Assembly (NCBI RefSeq): GCF_012641515.1
Contig: NZ_JABAHY010000002.1
Location: forward strand, 62,001 to 126,000
From: Nesterenkonia sedimenti
GTDB lineage: Bacteria > Actinomycetota > Actinomycetes > Actinomycetales > Micrococcaceae
Reading direction: 5' to 3'
DNA length: 64,000 nt
In this document: positions 17,151-26,796 of the stretch, in pieces
Layout: every line of letters starts with the position of its first letter
How positions within the stretch are numbered: the first letter of the stretch is position 1
Notes under the pieces: generated by a model
The model's input: the letters and a program-made list of their open reading frames with translations, nothing else
Told to the model about the DNA's origin: nothing
Databases searched by the model: none
Position numbers and translations under genes: made by a program

Positions 17151-19268
17151 ATGCGAAATGCAGCGCGCAGCACCACAGTGTTCACCGTGGCCGCATTGGC
17201 GTTGACAGCCTGCGGAGGCGGATCCAGCCCGCAGGCCGCCGGGGACCAGCCAGGCAGCAACGGAGACCAGATCGACACCGGCCTGGAGACCGGTGCCCCA
17301 GCCATCAGCGATGAGCGCACCGCCCCCGCGGGTCAGGCCCCCGACCTGGAAGAACAGGTCGAATCAGGGGAACTGCCCCCACTGGAGGAACGCCTTCCCG
17401 AAGAGGCCGTCACCATCATCGGCGCCGACGGCCCCGGCCAATACGGCGGCGAGATGGCCTTCGCCATGGGTGGGGCCGATGATGACCGGTTCCTGCGCAG
17501 CTACGTCGGCTACGAACCCCTGGTGCGTTGGGATGCCGACTGGACCGATGAGCTCCAGCCCGGGGTGGCCCAGGACTGGGAGGTCAGCGAGGACGGAACC
17601 ACCTTCACCTTCCACCTCGAAGAGGGCATCCGCTGGTCCGATGGCGAACCCTTCACCGCCGATGACCTCGTCTTCGGCTACGAGGACGTGCGCGCCAATG
17701 AGGAGATCGAACCAGCACCCAATGACATCCTGGTCGACGCCGAGGGCAACTTCCCCGAGATCACCGCCCTCGACGACTACACCGTGGAACTGGAGTTCTC
17801 CGTACCCAACGGACTCTTCCTGCTGGACCTCGCCCGCGGACGCGAGGATGTGGACTTCCACCGCTTCCCCCGGCACTACCTTGAGCAGTACCACATCGAC
17901 TACAACCCCGATGCCGACCAGCTGGCCGAAGAAGAGGGCTACGACAACTGGGCCGAACTGTTCAACGCCAAGGGCAACACCACCCTCGGAGCCGAACACG
18001 ACGCCCGCTGGATCAACTCCGAGCTGCCGGTGATCAACGCCTGGATCATCGAGACCCCCGCCTATGAGGGCACCCGGGCCACCGCAGTGCGTAACCCCTA
18101 CTACTGGAAGGTCGACGAAGAGGGCAACCAGCTGCCCTATGTCGACCGGATGGTCTTCGACTTCATCGAAGGTCAGGAATCGGTGGCCTTCCGTGCCGCC
18201 GGCGGACACATTGCCCACCAGGAACGGCATATCGACCACGACTTCCGGCCCCTGCTGGCCGAATCCATGGAGGAGCACAACTTCTCCCTGCTGGACATCC
18301 GCTCCACCGATATGAACACCGCAGTGCTGATGTTCAACCACCACCACGAGGACGAGGACATGGCGGAGATCTTCTCCGACCACAACTTCAAAGCCGGCCT
18401 CAGCCACGCCCTGGACCGCGAAGAGCTCATTGAACTGATCTACTTCGGCCAAGGTGAACCCGCCCAGGTGGCCCCACAGGAAGACTCCCCGTACTACAAC
18501 GAGCGCCTGGCCACCCAATACCTGGACTACGACGTCGACCTCGCCAATGAGATGCTCGACGAGGTGCTGCCTGAAACCGATGAGAACGGCATGCGCCTGG
18601 GCCCCGACGGTGAACCCTTCACCTTCGCCATGGATGTGGCCAGCGACCGCTCCGTTGAACATGTGGACCTCCTCCAACTAGTCCAGGGGTACTGGGAGGA
18701 GGTCGGGGTGACCATGGAGATCAACACTATGGACCGGGACCTGCGCAATGAGCTGCGCCAGGCCAATAACTACGACGCCCAGATGCGCGACGGTTCAGCG
18801 GGACTGCTCGATGCCATCCTGCGCCCCTACTGGTACATGCCCACTGACGAGGGCGAAGCAAGCTTCGCCCCACTATGGGCCGAGTGGTACTACACCGACG
18901 GAGAATCCGGTATCGAACCTCCCGAAGACCACCCAGTGCACCAGCAGTGGGAGCTCTACGACGAGATCATGATGGAACCCGATGCCGAACGTCAGGCCGA
19001 ACTCTTCGACGAGGTCCTCGAACTCTCCGCCGACACCTTCTGGGCAATCGGGGTCTCCACCAGCCCCAACCGGGCCGGTGTGGTCCACAACGACCTCCGC
19101 AACGCCCCACATATCACCTATGAGGCCAGCCCCTTCATGAACCCCGGGCCGGCACATCCGGAGTCCTGGTGGTGGGAGACCCCCGAGGACCAGATTGTCG
19201 AGGAGGCCGACCAGGTTCAGGAGGATGCGGAGCAGGACGCAGAACGCGATCTGCCCACAGATGACTGA
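17151..19268 (+). CDS. ABC transporter substrate-binding lipoprotein, family 5 (paralogue 2)
   Basis: The 705-residue lipoprotein (LALTAC, Cys21) is clearly a paralogue of the one at 9365: long blocks are identical or nearly so, for example ERTAPAGQAP, TFHLEEGIRWSDGEPFT, HRFPRHYLEQYHIDYNPDA and ELIYFGQGEP. ATG 17151 is preferred over GTG 17136 because GAGAGGG lies at 17138-17144. It has its own operator region and no permease genes, so it probably uses the transporter encoded at 11496-15695, perhaps with a different substrate preference. Like its paralogue it is very acidic. Confidence 0.9.
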   Translation: MRNAARSTTVFTVAALALTACGGGSSPQAAGDQPGSNGDQIDTGLETGAPAISDERTAPAGQAPDLEEQVESGELPPLEERLPEEAVTIIGADGPGQYGGEMAFAMGGADDDRFLRSYVGYEPLVRWDADWTDELQPGVAQDWEVSEDGTTFTFHLEEGIRWSDGEPFTADDLVFGYEDVRANEEIEPAPNDILVDAEGNFPEITALDDYTVELEFSVPNGLFLLDLARGREDVDFHRFPRHYLEQYHIDYNPDADQLAEEEGYDNWAELFNAKGNTTLGAEHDARWINSELPVINAWIIETPAYEGTRATAVRNPYYWKVDEEGNQLPYVDRMVFDFIEGQESVAFRAAGGHIAHQERHIDHDFRPLLAESMEEHNFSLLDIRSTDMNTAVLMFNHHHEDEDMAEIFSDHNFKAGLSHALDREELIELIYFGQGEPAQVAPQEDSPYYNERLATQYLDYDVDLANEMLDEVLPETDENGMRLGPDGEPFTFAMDVASDRSVEHVDLLQLVQGYWEEVGVTMEINTMDRDLRNELRQANNYDAQMRDGSAGLLDAILRPYWYMPTDEGEASFAPLWAEWYYTDGESGIEPPEDHPVHQQWELYDEIMMEPDAERQAELFDEVLELSADTFWAIGVSTSPNRAGVVHNDLRNAPHITYEASPFMNPGPAHPESWWWETPEDQIVEEADQVQEDAEQDAERDLPTDD

Positions 19269-19348
19269 GACAAACTCCACACCAAACATCTAGGAAACTC
19301 CCAGCCCCACCCAGCTTTACGGCAAGTTTCTTCGATAGTTTGGAGCCG

Positions 19349-20134
19349 ATGAACGGGACACGAGCACGCTGGGCGATAGTACTGTCGGCCTTGGCGCTGC
19401 TCGTGTTCGTCTGGGCAGCCAGCACCGATATCGACCGGTACGACGGCGAACTTCCCGGCTTCAATCTCGACTGGGAACCTGAACCGCCGGAACCGGAAAC
19501 CCCGGAGCCCCAAGAGACCGTCACCTGCCCGCCGGATCCTGATCCGGATGATCCCACCGTCCCCATTGAATGCCTCGAGCCTGAGGAGGAGATCGAGGAC
19601 CGGGAACCGATGGACCTCTCCTGGCTGGACCCCGTGCTGCGGGTACTGCTGATACTGGGCGCGATCGGTCTCATCGGCGCATTGGCCTACCTCATCACCA
19701 GCTGGCTGCGGAACCGGGACACCAGCCGGCCGGAACCGGTGGAGATCGAGGATCTCGAAGCAGCAGCCAAGGCAACTGAGGAAGCCGCGATCGAACAGGC
19801 CTCGGCCACCGGCACTGCCCGCAACGCCGTCGTCGCCTGTTGGGTCGCCCTGGAGGATGCCGCCGAAGCAGCTGGCCTGCAGCGTAAGGGCTCCGAGACC
19901 TCCGAGGAATTCACCCAACGGGTACTCAGCCGCTGGGAAGTGGACTCCGCAACCATCCACGAACTGGCCGAGCTCTACCGGACAGCCCGGTTCTCCCGGG
20001 AAGAGCTCTCTGCCGATGACCGCCACCGCGCGGTCAACGCCCTGCAGCGAGTGCATTCGGCAATCCTTGCGCATAAAGCCGCCGTGGACGCCGAACGCGC
20101 AGCAGCCGCCGAGGAACGCAGGAGGCGCACATGA
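19349..20134 (+). CDS. DUF4129-type membrane protein of MoxR operon
   Basis: The 261-residue protein has an N-terminal membrane helix, an acidic Pro-rich external segment (about residues 30-90), a second membrane helix (DPVLRVLLILGAIGLIGALAYLI) and a C-terminal cytoplasmic domain resembling DUF4129 (AVVACWVALEDAAEAAGLQRKGSETSEEFTQRVL... ELAELYRTARFSREEL). That domain accompanies MoxR-DUF58 operons and transglutaminase-like proteins. The start is uncertain: TTG 19340 in frame is an alternative. The stop overlaps the next gene (ATGA), beginning a chain of five coupled genes. Confidence 0.8.
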   Translation: MNGTRARWAIVLSALALLVFVWAASTDIDRYDGELPGFNLDWEPEPPEPETPEPQETVTCPPDPDPDDPTVPIECLEPEEEIEDREPMDLSWLDPVLRVLLILGAIGLIGALAYLITSWLRNRDTSRPEPVEIEDLEAAAKATEEAAIEQASATGTARNAVVACWVALEDAAEAAGLQRKGSETSEEFTQRVLSRWEVDSATIHELAELYRTARFSREELSADDRHRAVNALQRVHSAILAHKAAVDAERAAAAEERRRRT

Positions 20135-20643
20135 AATCCATCATCGGACGCGCTGTGCTGGGTCTGCTGGGCGGCATCGGGCTTTTTATCTTCCTCTGGA
20201 GCCAGGGCCTGGTGGCCAACCCCTGGCAGCTGGGGCTGCTGATCAGCATCCTCGCCGCACTGGCGATGATCGCCATCATCGGGCAACTGGTTCGTTTTGA
20301 GGACTTCAGCACCCATATCGGATGGTTCTCTGCGGCCCCGGCCACCCCCAGCCCCGTCTTCGGTGCCACCGATCCCCGCCTGCGCAGGCTGCGGCATACC
20401 GTCCACGACGCCGTGGACCCACCCAAGGGCAGCACCCGGCCCTCGAGTGCGGAACTGCACGATCTGCTCAACACCCTGGCCGTGGAGAAACTGGAGGCCA
20501 GGGGAGTGGACCTCCAGCGAAATCCGCAGGCCTTCCACCAATACCTGGGCCCAGAAGTCGCCGGTTACCTGACCTCGCGACCCGAACCCCGGGTATCAGC
20601 CAAGACCCTGAACGCTGTGATCAACAGAATCGAGGAACTGTGA
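20131..20643 (+). CDS. Membrane protein of MoxR operon
   Basis: This 170-residue protein has two membrane helices in its first 55 residues ([14 protein letters not shown] and LGLLISILAALAMIAIIGQLV) and a cytoplasmic C-terminal part of about 110 residues (LRRLRHTVHDAVDPP... LNAVINRIEEL). I recognise no named domain. Overlaps with both neighbours (ATGA upstream, GTGA downstream) imply tight co-expression with the DUF4129 protein and MoxR. Confidence 0.8.
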   Translation: MKSIIGRAVLGLLGGIGLFIFLWSQGLVANPWQLGLLISILAALAMIAIIGQLVRFEDFSTHIGWFSAAPATPSPVFGATDPRLRRLRHTVHDAVDPPKGSTRPSSAELHDLLNTLAVEKLEARGVDLQRNPQAFHQYLGPEVAGYLTSRPEPRVSAKTLNAVINRIEEL

Positions 20644-21767
20644 GCACCCCGGAGAACCCACCAGAGATCACCCCAGAAGAAGTCAGCCGACGGGCAGCAG
20701 CCGTCATCGACCAGGTCGGTCAGGCCGTGGTCGGCAAACGCGAACCCCTGACCCTGACCCTGGCCGGAATCCTGGCCGGAGGTCATATCCTGCTCGAGGA
20801 TCTCCCTGGGCTCGGCAAGACCCTGGCCGCCCGATCCTTCGCCCAGGCCCTGGGGCTGGACTTCGCCCGGGCCCAGTTCACCCCGGACCTCCTGCCAGCC
20901 GACCTCACCGGCGCCTATGTCTACGACCAGGGGAACGGGAAGTTCCAATTCCGCCAGGGGCCGCTGTTCACCGGGCTGCTGCTGGCCGATGAGATCAACC
21001 GCACCCCGCCGAAGACCCAGTCAGCCCTGCTGGAGGCCATGGCCGAGAAACAGGTCACCGTCGAAGGGGAGACCTTCCAGCTGGAACGGCCCTTCCACGT
21101 GCTGGCCACCGCGAACCCCGTGGAATACGAAGGAACCTACCCCCTGCCGGAGGCACAGCTGGACCGCTTCCTGCTACGGCTGTCCTTCGGCTACCCCGAA
21201 CAGGCCGAGGAGCAGGAGGTGCTGCGCCGCAGGCTCGGCCGGCAGCGTGAGGAGCAGACCCTGCAGCCGGTCACCGACGCCGCCGGACTGGCCGCCATGC
21301 AGCGAGCCGTAGAAGCCATTCCGGTGGAGGAGGAGATCTCCGAATACTGTGTGCGGATCGCCGCCGCCACCCGCCGGTCCAGCTCAGTGCAGGTCGGAGC
21401 CTCCCCGCGCGGTTCCCTGGCCCTGGTGCTGGTGGCTCGGGCCTATGCAGTGATCAACGGGCGCAGCTATATCGTCCCCGAGGATGTCAAAGCAGTCGCC
21501 CATGCGGTGCTGGACCACCGGATCGTGCTGAAGCCGGAACTGTGGATGTCCCAGGCCCGGCCTGACCAGGTCGTCCAGCAGGTGCTCAACGATGTGCCGG
21601 TACCTGCTGCCCGGCAGGCCGCCCCAGCACCCCACAACGCAGCGGCAGTACCTCAGGGTGCAGCCGCCGGCTACCACCAGGCGCCCGCGCAGCAGGGAAT
21701 GCCCCCACAGGCGGCAGCGCCTGCCCAGCAGAACGGATCCCAGCCGCCGGCGGGGCCTGCCCAATGA
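20640..21767 (+). CDS. MoxR-family AAA+ ATPase
   Basis: The 375-residue protein starts with GTG overlapping the previous stop; the longer open frame upstream is not used. It shows Walker A EDLPGLGKT, Walker B LLLADEINR, and MoxR features such as TQSALLEAMAEKQVTVEG, VLATANPVEYEGTYPLPEAQLDRFLLRL and the C-terminal lid domain (GASPRGSLALVLVARAYAVINGR). The last 45 residues are Ala/Gln/Pro-rich and probably disordered. MoxR ATPases are chaperone-like factors that act with DUF58 partner proteins, encoded next door. Confidence 0.93.
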   Translation: MSTPENPPEITPEEVSRRAAAVIDQVGQAVVGKREPLTLTLAGILAGGHILLEDLPGLGKTLAARSFAQALGLDFARAQFTPDLLPADLTGAYVYDQGNGKFQFRQGPLFTGLLLADEINRTPPKTQSALLEAMAEKQVTVEGETFQLERPFHVLATANPVEYEGTYPLPEAQLDRFLLRLSFGYPEQAEEQEVLRRRLGRQREEQTLQPVTDAAGLAAMQRAVEAIPVEEEISEYCVRIAAATRRSSSVQVGASPRGSLALVLVARAYAVINGRSYIVPEDVKAVAHAVLDHRIVLKPELWMSQARPDQVVQQVLNDVPVPAARQAAPAPHNAAAVPQGAAAGYHQAPAQQGMPPQAAAPAQQNGSQPPAGPAQ

Positions 21768-23104
21768 CCTACTCCAGCGCTCCCCAACCGGAGCCCGGAC
21801 AACGACGACGCAGCGGCCGCTGGCTGTTCACCCGGGCGCATCTCTCCGCGGTGCTGGTGGCAGCTGTGGGTGTGCTCATCGGTGTCATCGGTGGGCGCCC
21901 GGATGCCCTGGTGGTCATCGCCCCGCTGGTGATCATTGTGATCTGGAGTATTGCGCTGCGCCCCACCGGCAGCCCCAGCGCAGAGGCCCAGGTGGCCAGG
22001 GGGACCGTACCGGAGGGCCAGTCCAATGCCGTGGTGATCAGCACTGAGGGAGTACAGGGAGCAGAACTGGTAGCCGCCTCACTAGCCGCCACCGCCTGGA
22101 TCCGCAGGCGCCCAGAACACGGCGCCGTCGTCGAGCTTCTTGATCCCTCAGGGGAACAGGAGGCCAGTCAGCTGACCATCGGGGCTGATCCCGAACGCTG
22201 GGGAAACCGCAGCTACGGCACGGCCCTGGTCGGCGTCGTCGGGGCCTGGGGTGCCTACTCCTGGGGTCCACTTCCGCTGGCCAGCGGCACACGCCGGATG
22301 GTGCCGGCGGCAGAGGTCTTCGACAACGGGGCACCGGCCCCGCATCCGCGGGGGCTGGTGGGGCATCACCGCTCCGCCCGGGCCGGGCAGGGCAGTGAGT
22401 TCAACAGCATCCGCCCCTTCCAATGGGGCGACCGGCTCAAACGCATCAACTGGCCCCGCTCCACCAGAACCGGGGAACTGCATGTGACCTCCTCCTATGC
22501 CGATCAGGACACCCATGTGGCGCTGATCGTGGACGCCCAGAATGACCTCGGCGGATCCGAGGGCTACGGAGGCAAGGCATCCACCCTGGACCGGGCGGTG
22601 CGCTCGGCGGCCGCCATCGGGGAGCACTTCACCGCCCAGGGCGACCGGGTGAGTCTGCAGGTCATCTCCGGGGCACTGCCGGTTCGGCTGTCCCCGGGCA
22701 CCGGGGGAAAGCATTTCCGGCGGCTGCTCGATGTGCTGGCCACCGCCGTGCCCTCCCCGGAACGCAAAATCGACCCCGAAAGGGTGCGGTTGGGCATCAC
22801 CCCGGGCACCCTGGTCGTCATCGTCTCCTCATTGGTCTCCGAGGCGATGTTCAGCCGGGCCGCCGCCTTGGCGCACAGCGGGATCACTGTGGTGGCCATC
22901 GATGTGCTCGGTGACAGTGCCCCCGACTACCGGGGCCAGCCCGAGCATGAACAACTGGCCTGGCGGCTGCGCATGCTGGAGCGAGACCGGGAGATCCGCC
23001 GGGTACAGCAGGCGGGGGCGGCCGTGGTCCCATGGCGAGGCCCCGGAAGCCTGGATCTGATCCTGCGCCAATTGGCCCGCCGGGGCCGGGCAGGAGCGAT
23101 GTGA
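21764..23104 (+). CDS. DUF58-domain protein, MoxR partner
   Basis: The 446-residue protein has two N-terminal membrane helices (about residues 28-68) and the DUF58 core motif GSEFNSIRPFQWGDRLKRINWPRSTRTGELHV followed by a vWA-like fold containing LIVDAQND. It overlaps moxR by four bases and the last operon gene by one. DUF58 proteins work with MoxR ATPases, often in envelope or stress functions; the actual client here is unknown. Confidence 0.9.
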   Translation: MTYSSAPQPEPGQRRRSGRWLFTRAHLSAVLVAAVGVLIGVIGGRPDALVVIAPLVIIVIWSIALRPTGSPSAEAQVARGTVPEGQSNAVVISTEGVQGAELVAASLAATAWIRRRPEHGAVVELLDPSGEQEASQLTIGADPERWGNRSYGTALVGVVGAWGAYSWGPLPLASGTRRMVPAAEVFDNGAPAPHPRGLVGHHRSARAGQGSEFNSIRPFQWGDRLKRINWPRSTRTGELHVTSSYADQDTHVALIVDAQNDLGGSEGYGGKASTLDRAVRSAAAIGEHFTAQGDRVSLQVISGALPVRLSPGTGGKHFRRLLDVLATAVPSPERKIDPERVRLGITPGTLVVIVSSLVSEAMFSRAAALAHSGITVVAIDVLGDSAPDYRGQPEHEQLAWRLRMLERDREIRRVQQAGAAVVPWRGPGSLDLILRQLARRGRAGAM

Positions 23105-23634
23105 TGAGCGAACTGCGCTACCTCTCCATTGAACAGGCGCTGCTGCGTGCAGCCATCCTGTTCAGCACCGTGGGACTGTCCATCCTGCTCAACTGGACAG
23201 CAGAGCAGGGGGCCTTCAACTTCTGGACCGTGCTGCTGCCCCTGGGGCTCGGGGTGCTGACGATGATCTTCCCCCAGGCTCCGTGGACCCCGGTGCTGAT
23301 GGTCTACGCCGTGGTGGTCTGGACAGTGGTCAATGACGACCTTGCCACAGCAGGATCCCTCCTGGCGGCGGCACTGCTGCTGATCATCCACACCAGCGCG
23401 GCCCTGGCCTCGGCGGTGCCGCTGGCCGCCAGCCCGCCCAGCGGGCTCTGGGTGCGTTACGCCGGCCGCTGTGCAGCAGTCCTAGGCATCACCACCCTGG
23501 TCTGGATGGCAGTGCGGGTCTTCACCGGCACAACTGTCCCCGGGGGAGTGGTGGCACTGATGCTGGCCACCGTCCTGATCGCCGCCGCCGTCCTGGGCTA
23601 CGAACGCTGGGTGAACCGGACAACCACAGCCTGA
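23104..23634 (+). CDS. Polytopic membrane protein, last gene of MoxR operon
   Basis: The ATG at 23104 shares its first base with the last base of the DUF58 stop codon (TGATG). The 176-residue product is almost entirely hydrophobic with about five to six membrane helices (AAILFSTVGLSILLNW, FWTVLLPLGLGVLTMIF, VLMVYAVVVWTVV, LLAAALLLIIHTSAALASAV, VALMLATVLIAAAVLGYERW). No family was recognised. It is convergent with the AtuA-type genes. Confidence 0.8.
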   Translation: MSELRYLSIEQALLRAAILFSTVGLSILLNWTAEQGAFNFWTVLLPLGLGVLTMIFPQAPWTPVLMVYAVVVWTVVNDDLATAGSLLAAALLLIIHTSAALASAVPLAASPPSGLWVRYAGRCAAVLGITTLVWMAVRVFTGTTVPGGVVALMLATVLIAAAVLGYERWVNRTTTA

Positions 23635-23645
23635 ATTCCCCGGTA

Positions 23646-23957
23646 TCAGCTGCCCGGACCCTCAATGGGCAGGCTCAGCAAGTGATACCCCATGGTCTTG
23701 CCGTGGCCGTCGAGGTAGTTGCTTCCCGTCACTCCGCCGGCCAACAGGCCCCTGAGGTGGAACACCATGGACTGGCTCGCCGGAAGCAGCACCCGGCTGA
23801 CATCGGAAGGCACCAAGCCGTAGCGTTCGGCCACCTCGGCAGCACCCAAGGTACTGCTCAACTGCTCGTAGGCCCGGGCTGAGCGGGGCAGCACGGCGAT
23901 CATGAGGTCATCACCCTTATCACCGGTACGCACATCTGCGAGATCATCGACGATCAT
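23646..23957 (-). CDS. AtuA C-terminal-like domain protein (small subunit)
   Basis: The 103-residue protein matches the ferredoxin-like C-terminal domain found at the end of AtuA-family proteins: DVRTGDKGDDLMIAVLP near the N-terminus corresponds to the usual ARSGDKGD element, and GLLAGGVTGSNYLDGHGKTMG to the usual GGGVTxSLRxDxxGK element. Here it is a separate protein whose ATG overlaps the stop of the large AtuA-like gene (23954-23957). The two probably form one enzyme or complex. Confidence 0.75.
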   Translation of the reverse strand: MIVDDLADVRTGDKGDDLMIAVLPRSARAYEQLSSTLGAAEVAERYGLVPSDVSRVLLPASQSMVFHLRGLLAGGVTGSNYLDGHGKTMGYHLLSLPIEGPGS

Positions 23958-25315
23958 GCCGGCACCTCCAGAACCTCCACCGCGTGGTTCACCGCTTCCC
24001 TAGGAATCGAGGCCGATCTGATCGAAACCACCTCGGAGCTGCCGGTCCGGGCACCTCCGCCACCGGCTGGCCCATTCGTGTACAGAGATTCGACCTCCCA
24101 GCCCACCGCCTTGGCCAGCTGCTGGGTGTCGAAGGTCCCTGACACTCGCAGCCGGACCTCGGGAATGTGGGTGCCGCTGTGGCTGCCCGGCGAACCCCGG
24201 AAACTGGCCCCGGTTCCGATGAGTTCCACCGTGAGGTCCTCCTGAGCTATGCCATGGACCCGCATCAGCCGAGCCACGACGATGTCGGCGGCCAGCCGCG
24301 CCCGGTCCTCGGCCCGGGGACCGGCATAGGAGATCTGCCCCTCACCGGTGTACCCGCCGACAAAGCCCAGACTCACTTTCAACTCCAGGGGTCGCTCGGT
24401 GCCAGTAGCCCCGCTGACGGCCACCTCATCCGGGCCCACTTCAGCAAAGCTGACCCCGGAGAAGTCAGCGGTGACATCCGGAGTGAGATAGGCATACGGA
24501 TTATGCACCTCATAGAGCAGCTGTTCACGGCAGGTGCGCTCATCGACCAGTCCACCGGCCTGCGCCAATTTGCTGATCACCGCGGATCCATCCGCTGCAA
24601 CATCAGCAAATGGGAAGCCGAGTCGATCCAGGTCAGGAACGGGCTTAGTGCCGGGATCGGCGAAATAACCGCCGGTGATCTGCCCGGCACATTCTAGTAA
24701 GTGCCCCAGGCAGGTGCCGCGCCCCAGCAGCTCATAATCATCGCTGGGCCAGCCGAATTCATGCACCATAGGCGCCAGATACAGCGAGGGATCGGCCACC
24801 CGCCCGGTGATCACCACATCAGGATTCTCCGCCAGCGCTGGCAGGATCGCCTCGATGCCCAGATAGGCATTGGCAGAAGTCAGTTCGCTGGGATACTCCG
24901 AGACCGGCTGACGCGTCTCCCAGATCAAGGGGTCATAGCTGCGTACCGCTTCTGCGACGTCGTCGCCGGTGACCACCGCTATCCGTACCGCACGCGGCAG
25001 CTCTATCTGTTCCAGGGCCGCAGCCACGGCCCGGGCTCCGGCCAGGGGGTTGGCACTGCCGCCGTTGGTGATCACCGTGGTGCCGGAAGCCAAGGCAGGT
25101 CTGATCACCTCAGTGATACGTGGGACCAGCAGCGGGTCGTAGCCCTGGGTGGAGTCCTGCAGACGCCGGAGCTGGCCGGCCGCGACAGTGCGCTCACCGA
25201 GGCTTTCGAAGATCAGATAGTCGAGATTCGCGTGCTCAGCCAGTTCCACTGCCGGATCGATCCGGTCTCCGGCAAAACCTGCCCCGGCGCCCAGCCGGAT
25301 GCTTCGGTCACTCAT
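23954..25315 (-). CDS. AtuA-family (DUF1446) protein, large subunit
   Basis: The 453-residue protein (starting SDRSIRLGAGAGFAGDRIDPAVELAEHANLDYLIFESLGERT) fits the AtuA/DUF1446 family named after acyclic terpene utilisation; conserved stretches include TNGGSANP, VITGRVADPSLYLAPMVHEFGW and FVGGYTGEGQISYAGP. ATG 25315 overlaps the stop of the upstream transporter gene and replaces a longer open frame. Biochemical function of most family members is unknown; they often sit with carboxylate catabolism genes. With the CitMHS transporter it likely acts on an imported organic acid. Confidence 0.8.
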   Translation of the reverse strand: MSDRSIRLGAGAGFAGDRIDPAVELAEHANLDYLIFESLGERTVAAGQLRRLQDSTQGYDPLLVPRITEVIRPALASGTTVITNGGSANPLAGARAVAAALEQIELPRAVRIAVVTGDDVAEAVRSYDPLIWETRQPVSEYPSELTSANAYLGIEAILPALAENPDVVITGRVADPSLYLAPMVHEFGWPSDDYELLGRGTCLGHLLECAGQITGGYFADPGTKPVPDLDRLGFPFADVAADGSAVISKLAQAGGLVDERTCREQLLYEVHNPYAYLTPDVTADFSGVSFAEVGPDEVAVSGATGTERPLELKVSLGFVGGYTGEGQISYAGPRAEDRARLAADIVVARLMRVHGIAQEDLTVELIGTGASFRGSPGSHSGTHIPEVRLRVSGTFDTQQLAKAVGWEVESLYTNGPAGGGGARTGSSEVVSIRSASIPREAVNHAVEVLEVPA

Positions 25316-26706
25316 GCCCATCCAGGAATCACCCCAATAATCAGTGCGACGACGACCATGACCACACTGATCAGCCACAGCCAGAGGAAAGAGTGCCGGA
25401 TATGCCGGCCGATATCGACTTTCGCCAGGCCCACCAACAGGAAGAAGGCGCCGGTCATCGGGCTGATGGGGAAGCCAACGGTTTCCTGCCCCAGAATCGA
25501 GGCCTGGGCGATATGGGTGCCGTCAACGCCGAACTCGGATCCCACGCCCATCAGCACAGGCATGACCCCGAAGTAATAGGCATCGGGGCCGAAGGCGAGG
25601 CTCAACGGTACGCCCAGCAGCCCGGCGATAACCGGAAGTGCAGGGGCCAATGGCTCCGGAAGCAGCGACGCTCCGGATTCAGCCATGGCCTCGACCATCC
25701 CGGATTCGGAGAGAACACCCAGCAGTACGCCCGCCGCCAGCAGGGTGCTGGCCATCAGCACTGCGCCGGGGGCATGGGCGTTGATCCGTTGAGTCTGCTG
25801 CTTCATCCCCGGGTAGTTGATGACCAGGGCGAGGATGGCACCGACGATGAAGCAGACCGCAGGATCCACCACTCCGGCGATCAGGGCGCCGACGACTACG
25901 ACGGTCAGCAGGAAGTTCACGATCAGCAGCTTGGGCCGCTTCAGGCTCTCATCAGTCTCGGGAGCATCGACCTGCACTGTGCCGGATTCGGTCTCCGCCC
26001 CGGAGGCAGTGGGTGCTTCGGAGGACTCATCCTGCGGGACCCGGGCTGTGGACTCTGGCACTTCGGCCTTCTTATCCCCGGCGGCCACCCGGGCCAGGCG
26101 TTTCTTCTCCCGGACTCCTAGGTAGTAGGCGATCGCCAGAGCCAGCACAATACCCACCGCCTGGGCAGGAATCAGTGGAACCCAGAGCTCATTTGCCGGA
26201 ATCTCCGCGGTGGCAGCGGCGCGGACAGTCGGGCCACCCCAGGGCAGAACATTCATCACACCCGCACCCAGGGCCACACAGGTGGCCAAAACCAATCGGC
26301 TCATCCCCATCCGCTCATAGAGCGGCAGCATGGCCGGAATAGTGATCAGAAAAGTGGAGGCTCCGGCGCCGTCGAGATGGGTCACCAGCGCCAACAGGGT
26401 CGTTGCCAGGGTGATGGTGGCCGGCTTATCCCCGGCGAACCGCAGAATCCGGTCCACCACGGGGTCAAACATTCCGGCATCTCGGAGCACGCCGAAGAAG
26501 ATGATGGCAAAGACGAACATGGCGACGACGCCGACCACCCCACCGATGCCGGTGGTGGCGAAACCGGAGACCTCCTCCAGGGAATACCCGGCGATCAGGG
26601 CACCGACCAGGGGGATGCCTGCCAGCGCGATGATGGCATGGACCCTTTGGGTCAGCAGTAATGCCAAGATCAGCGCAATGACGAAGAACCCGACGATTGC
26701 GAGCAC
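25312..26706 (-). CDS. CitMHS-family carboxylate transporter
   Basis: The 464-residue membrane protein has about twelve helices and the family's conserved segments (LVTHLDGAGASTFLITIPAMLPLYERMGM, NVLPWGGPTVRAA, FGPDAYYFGVMPVL). CitMHS proteins import citrate or other carboxylates with metal ions or protons. A charged central loop (about residues 200-245) separates the halves. It is the first gene of a three-gene minus-strand operon with the two AtuA-type genes and is divergent from a LysR regulator, which probably controls it in response to the substrate. Confidence 0.9.
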   Translation of the reverse strand: MLAIVGFFVIALILALLLTQRVHAIIALAGIPLVGALIAGYSLEEVSGFATTGIGGVVGVVAMFVFAIIFFGVLRDAGMFDPVVDRILRFAGDKPATITLATTLLALVTHLDGAGASTFLITIPAMLPLYERMGMSRLVLATCVALGAGVMNVLPWGGPTVRAAATAEIPANELWVPLIPAQAVGIVLALAIAYYLGVREKKRLARVAAGDKKAEVPESTARVPQDESSEAPTASGAETESGTVQVDAPETDESLKRPKLLIVNFLLTVVVVGALIAGVVDPAVCFIVGAILALVINYPGMKQQTQRINAHAPGAVLMASTLLAAGVLLGVLSESGMVEAMAESGASLLPEPLAPALPVIAGLLGVPLSLAFGPDAYYFGVMPVLMGVGSEFGVDGTHIAQASILGQETVGFPISPMTGAFFLLVGLAKVDIGRHIRHSFLWLWLISVVMVVVALIIGVIPGWA

Positions 26707-26796
26707 GAGAAGCCTCCTTTATCCGAGTAAACCTCCTCGAGTGTGTCCTGTGTCACTTATAGGCACAATAGGCAATTGAGGATAGAGTCATGCACA

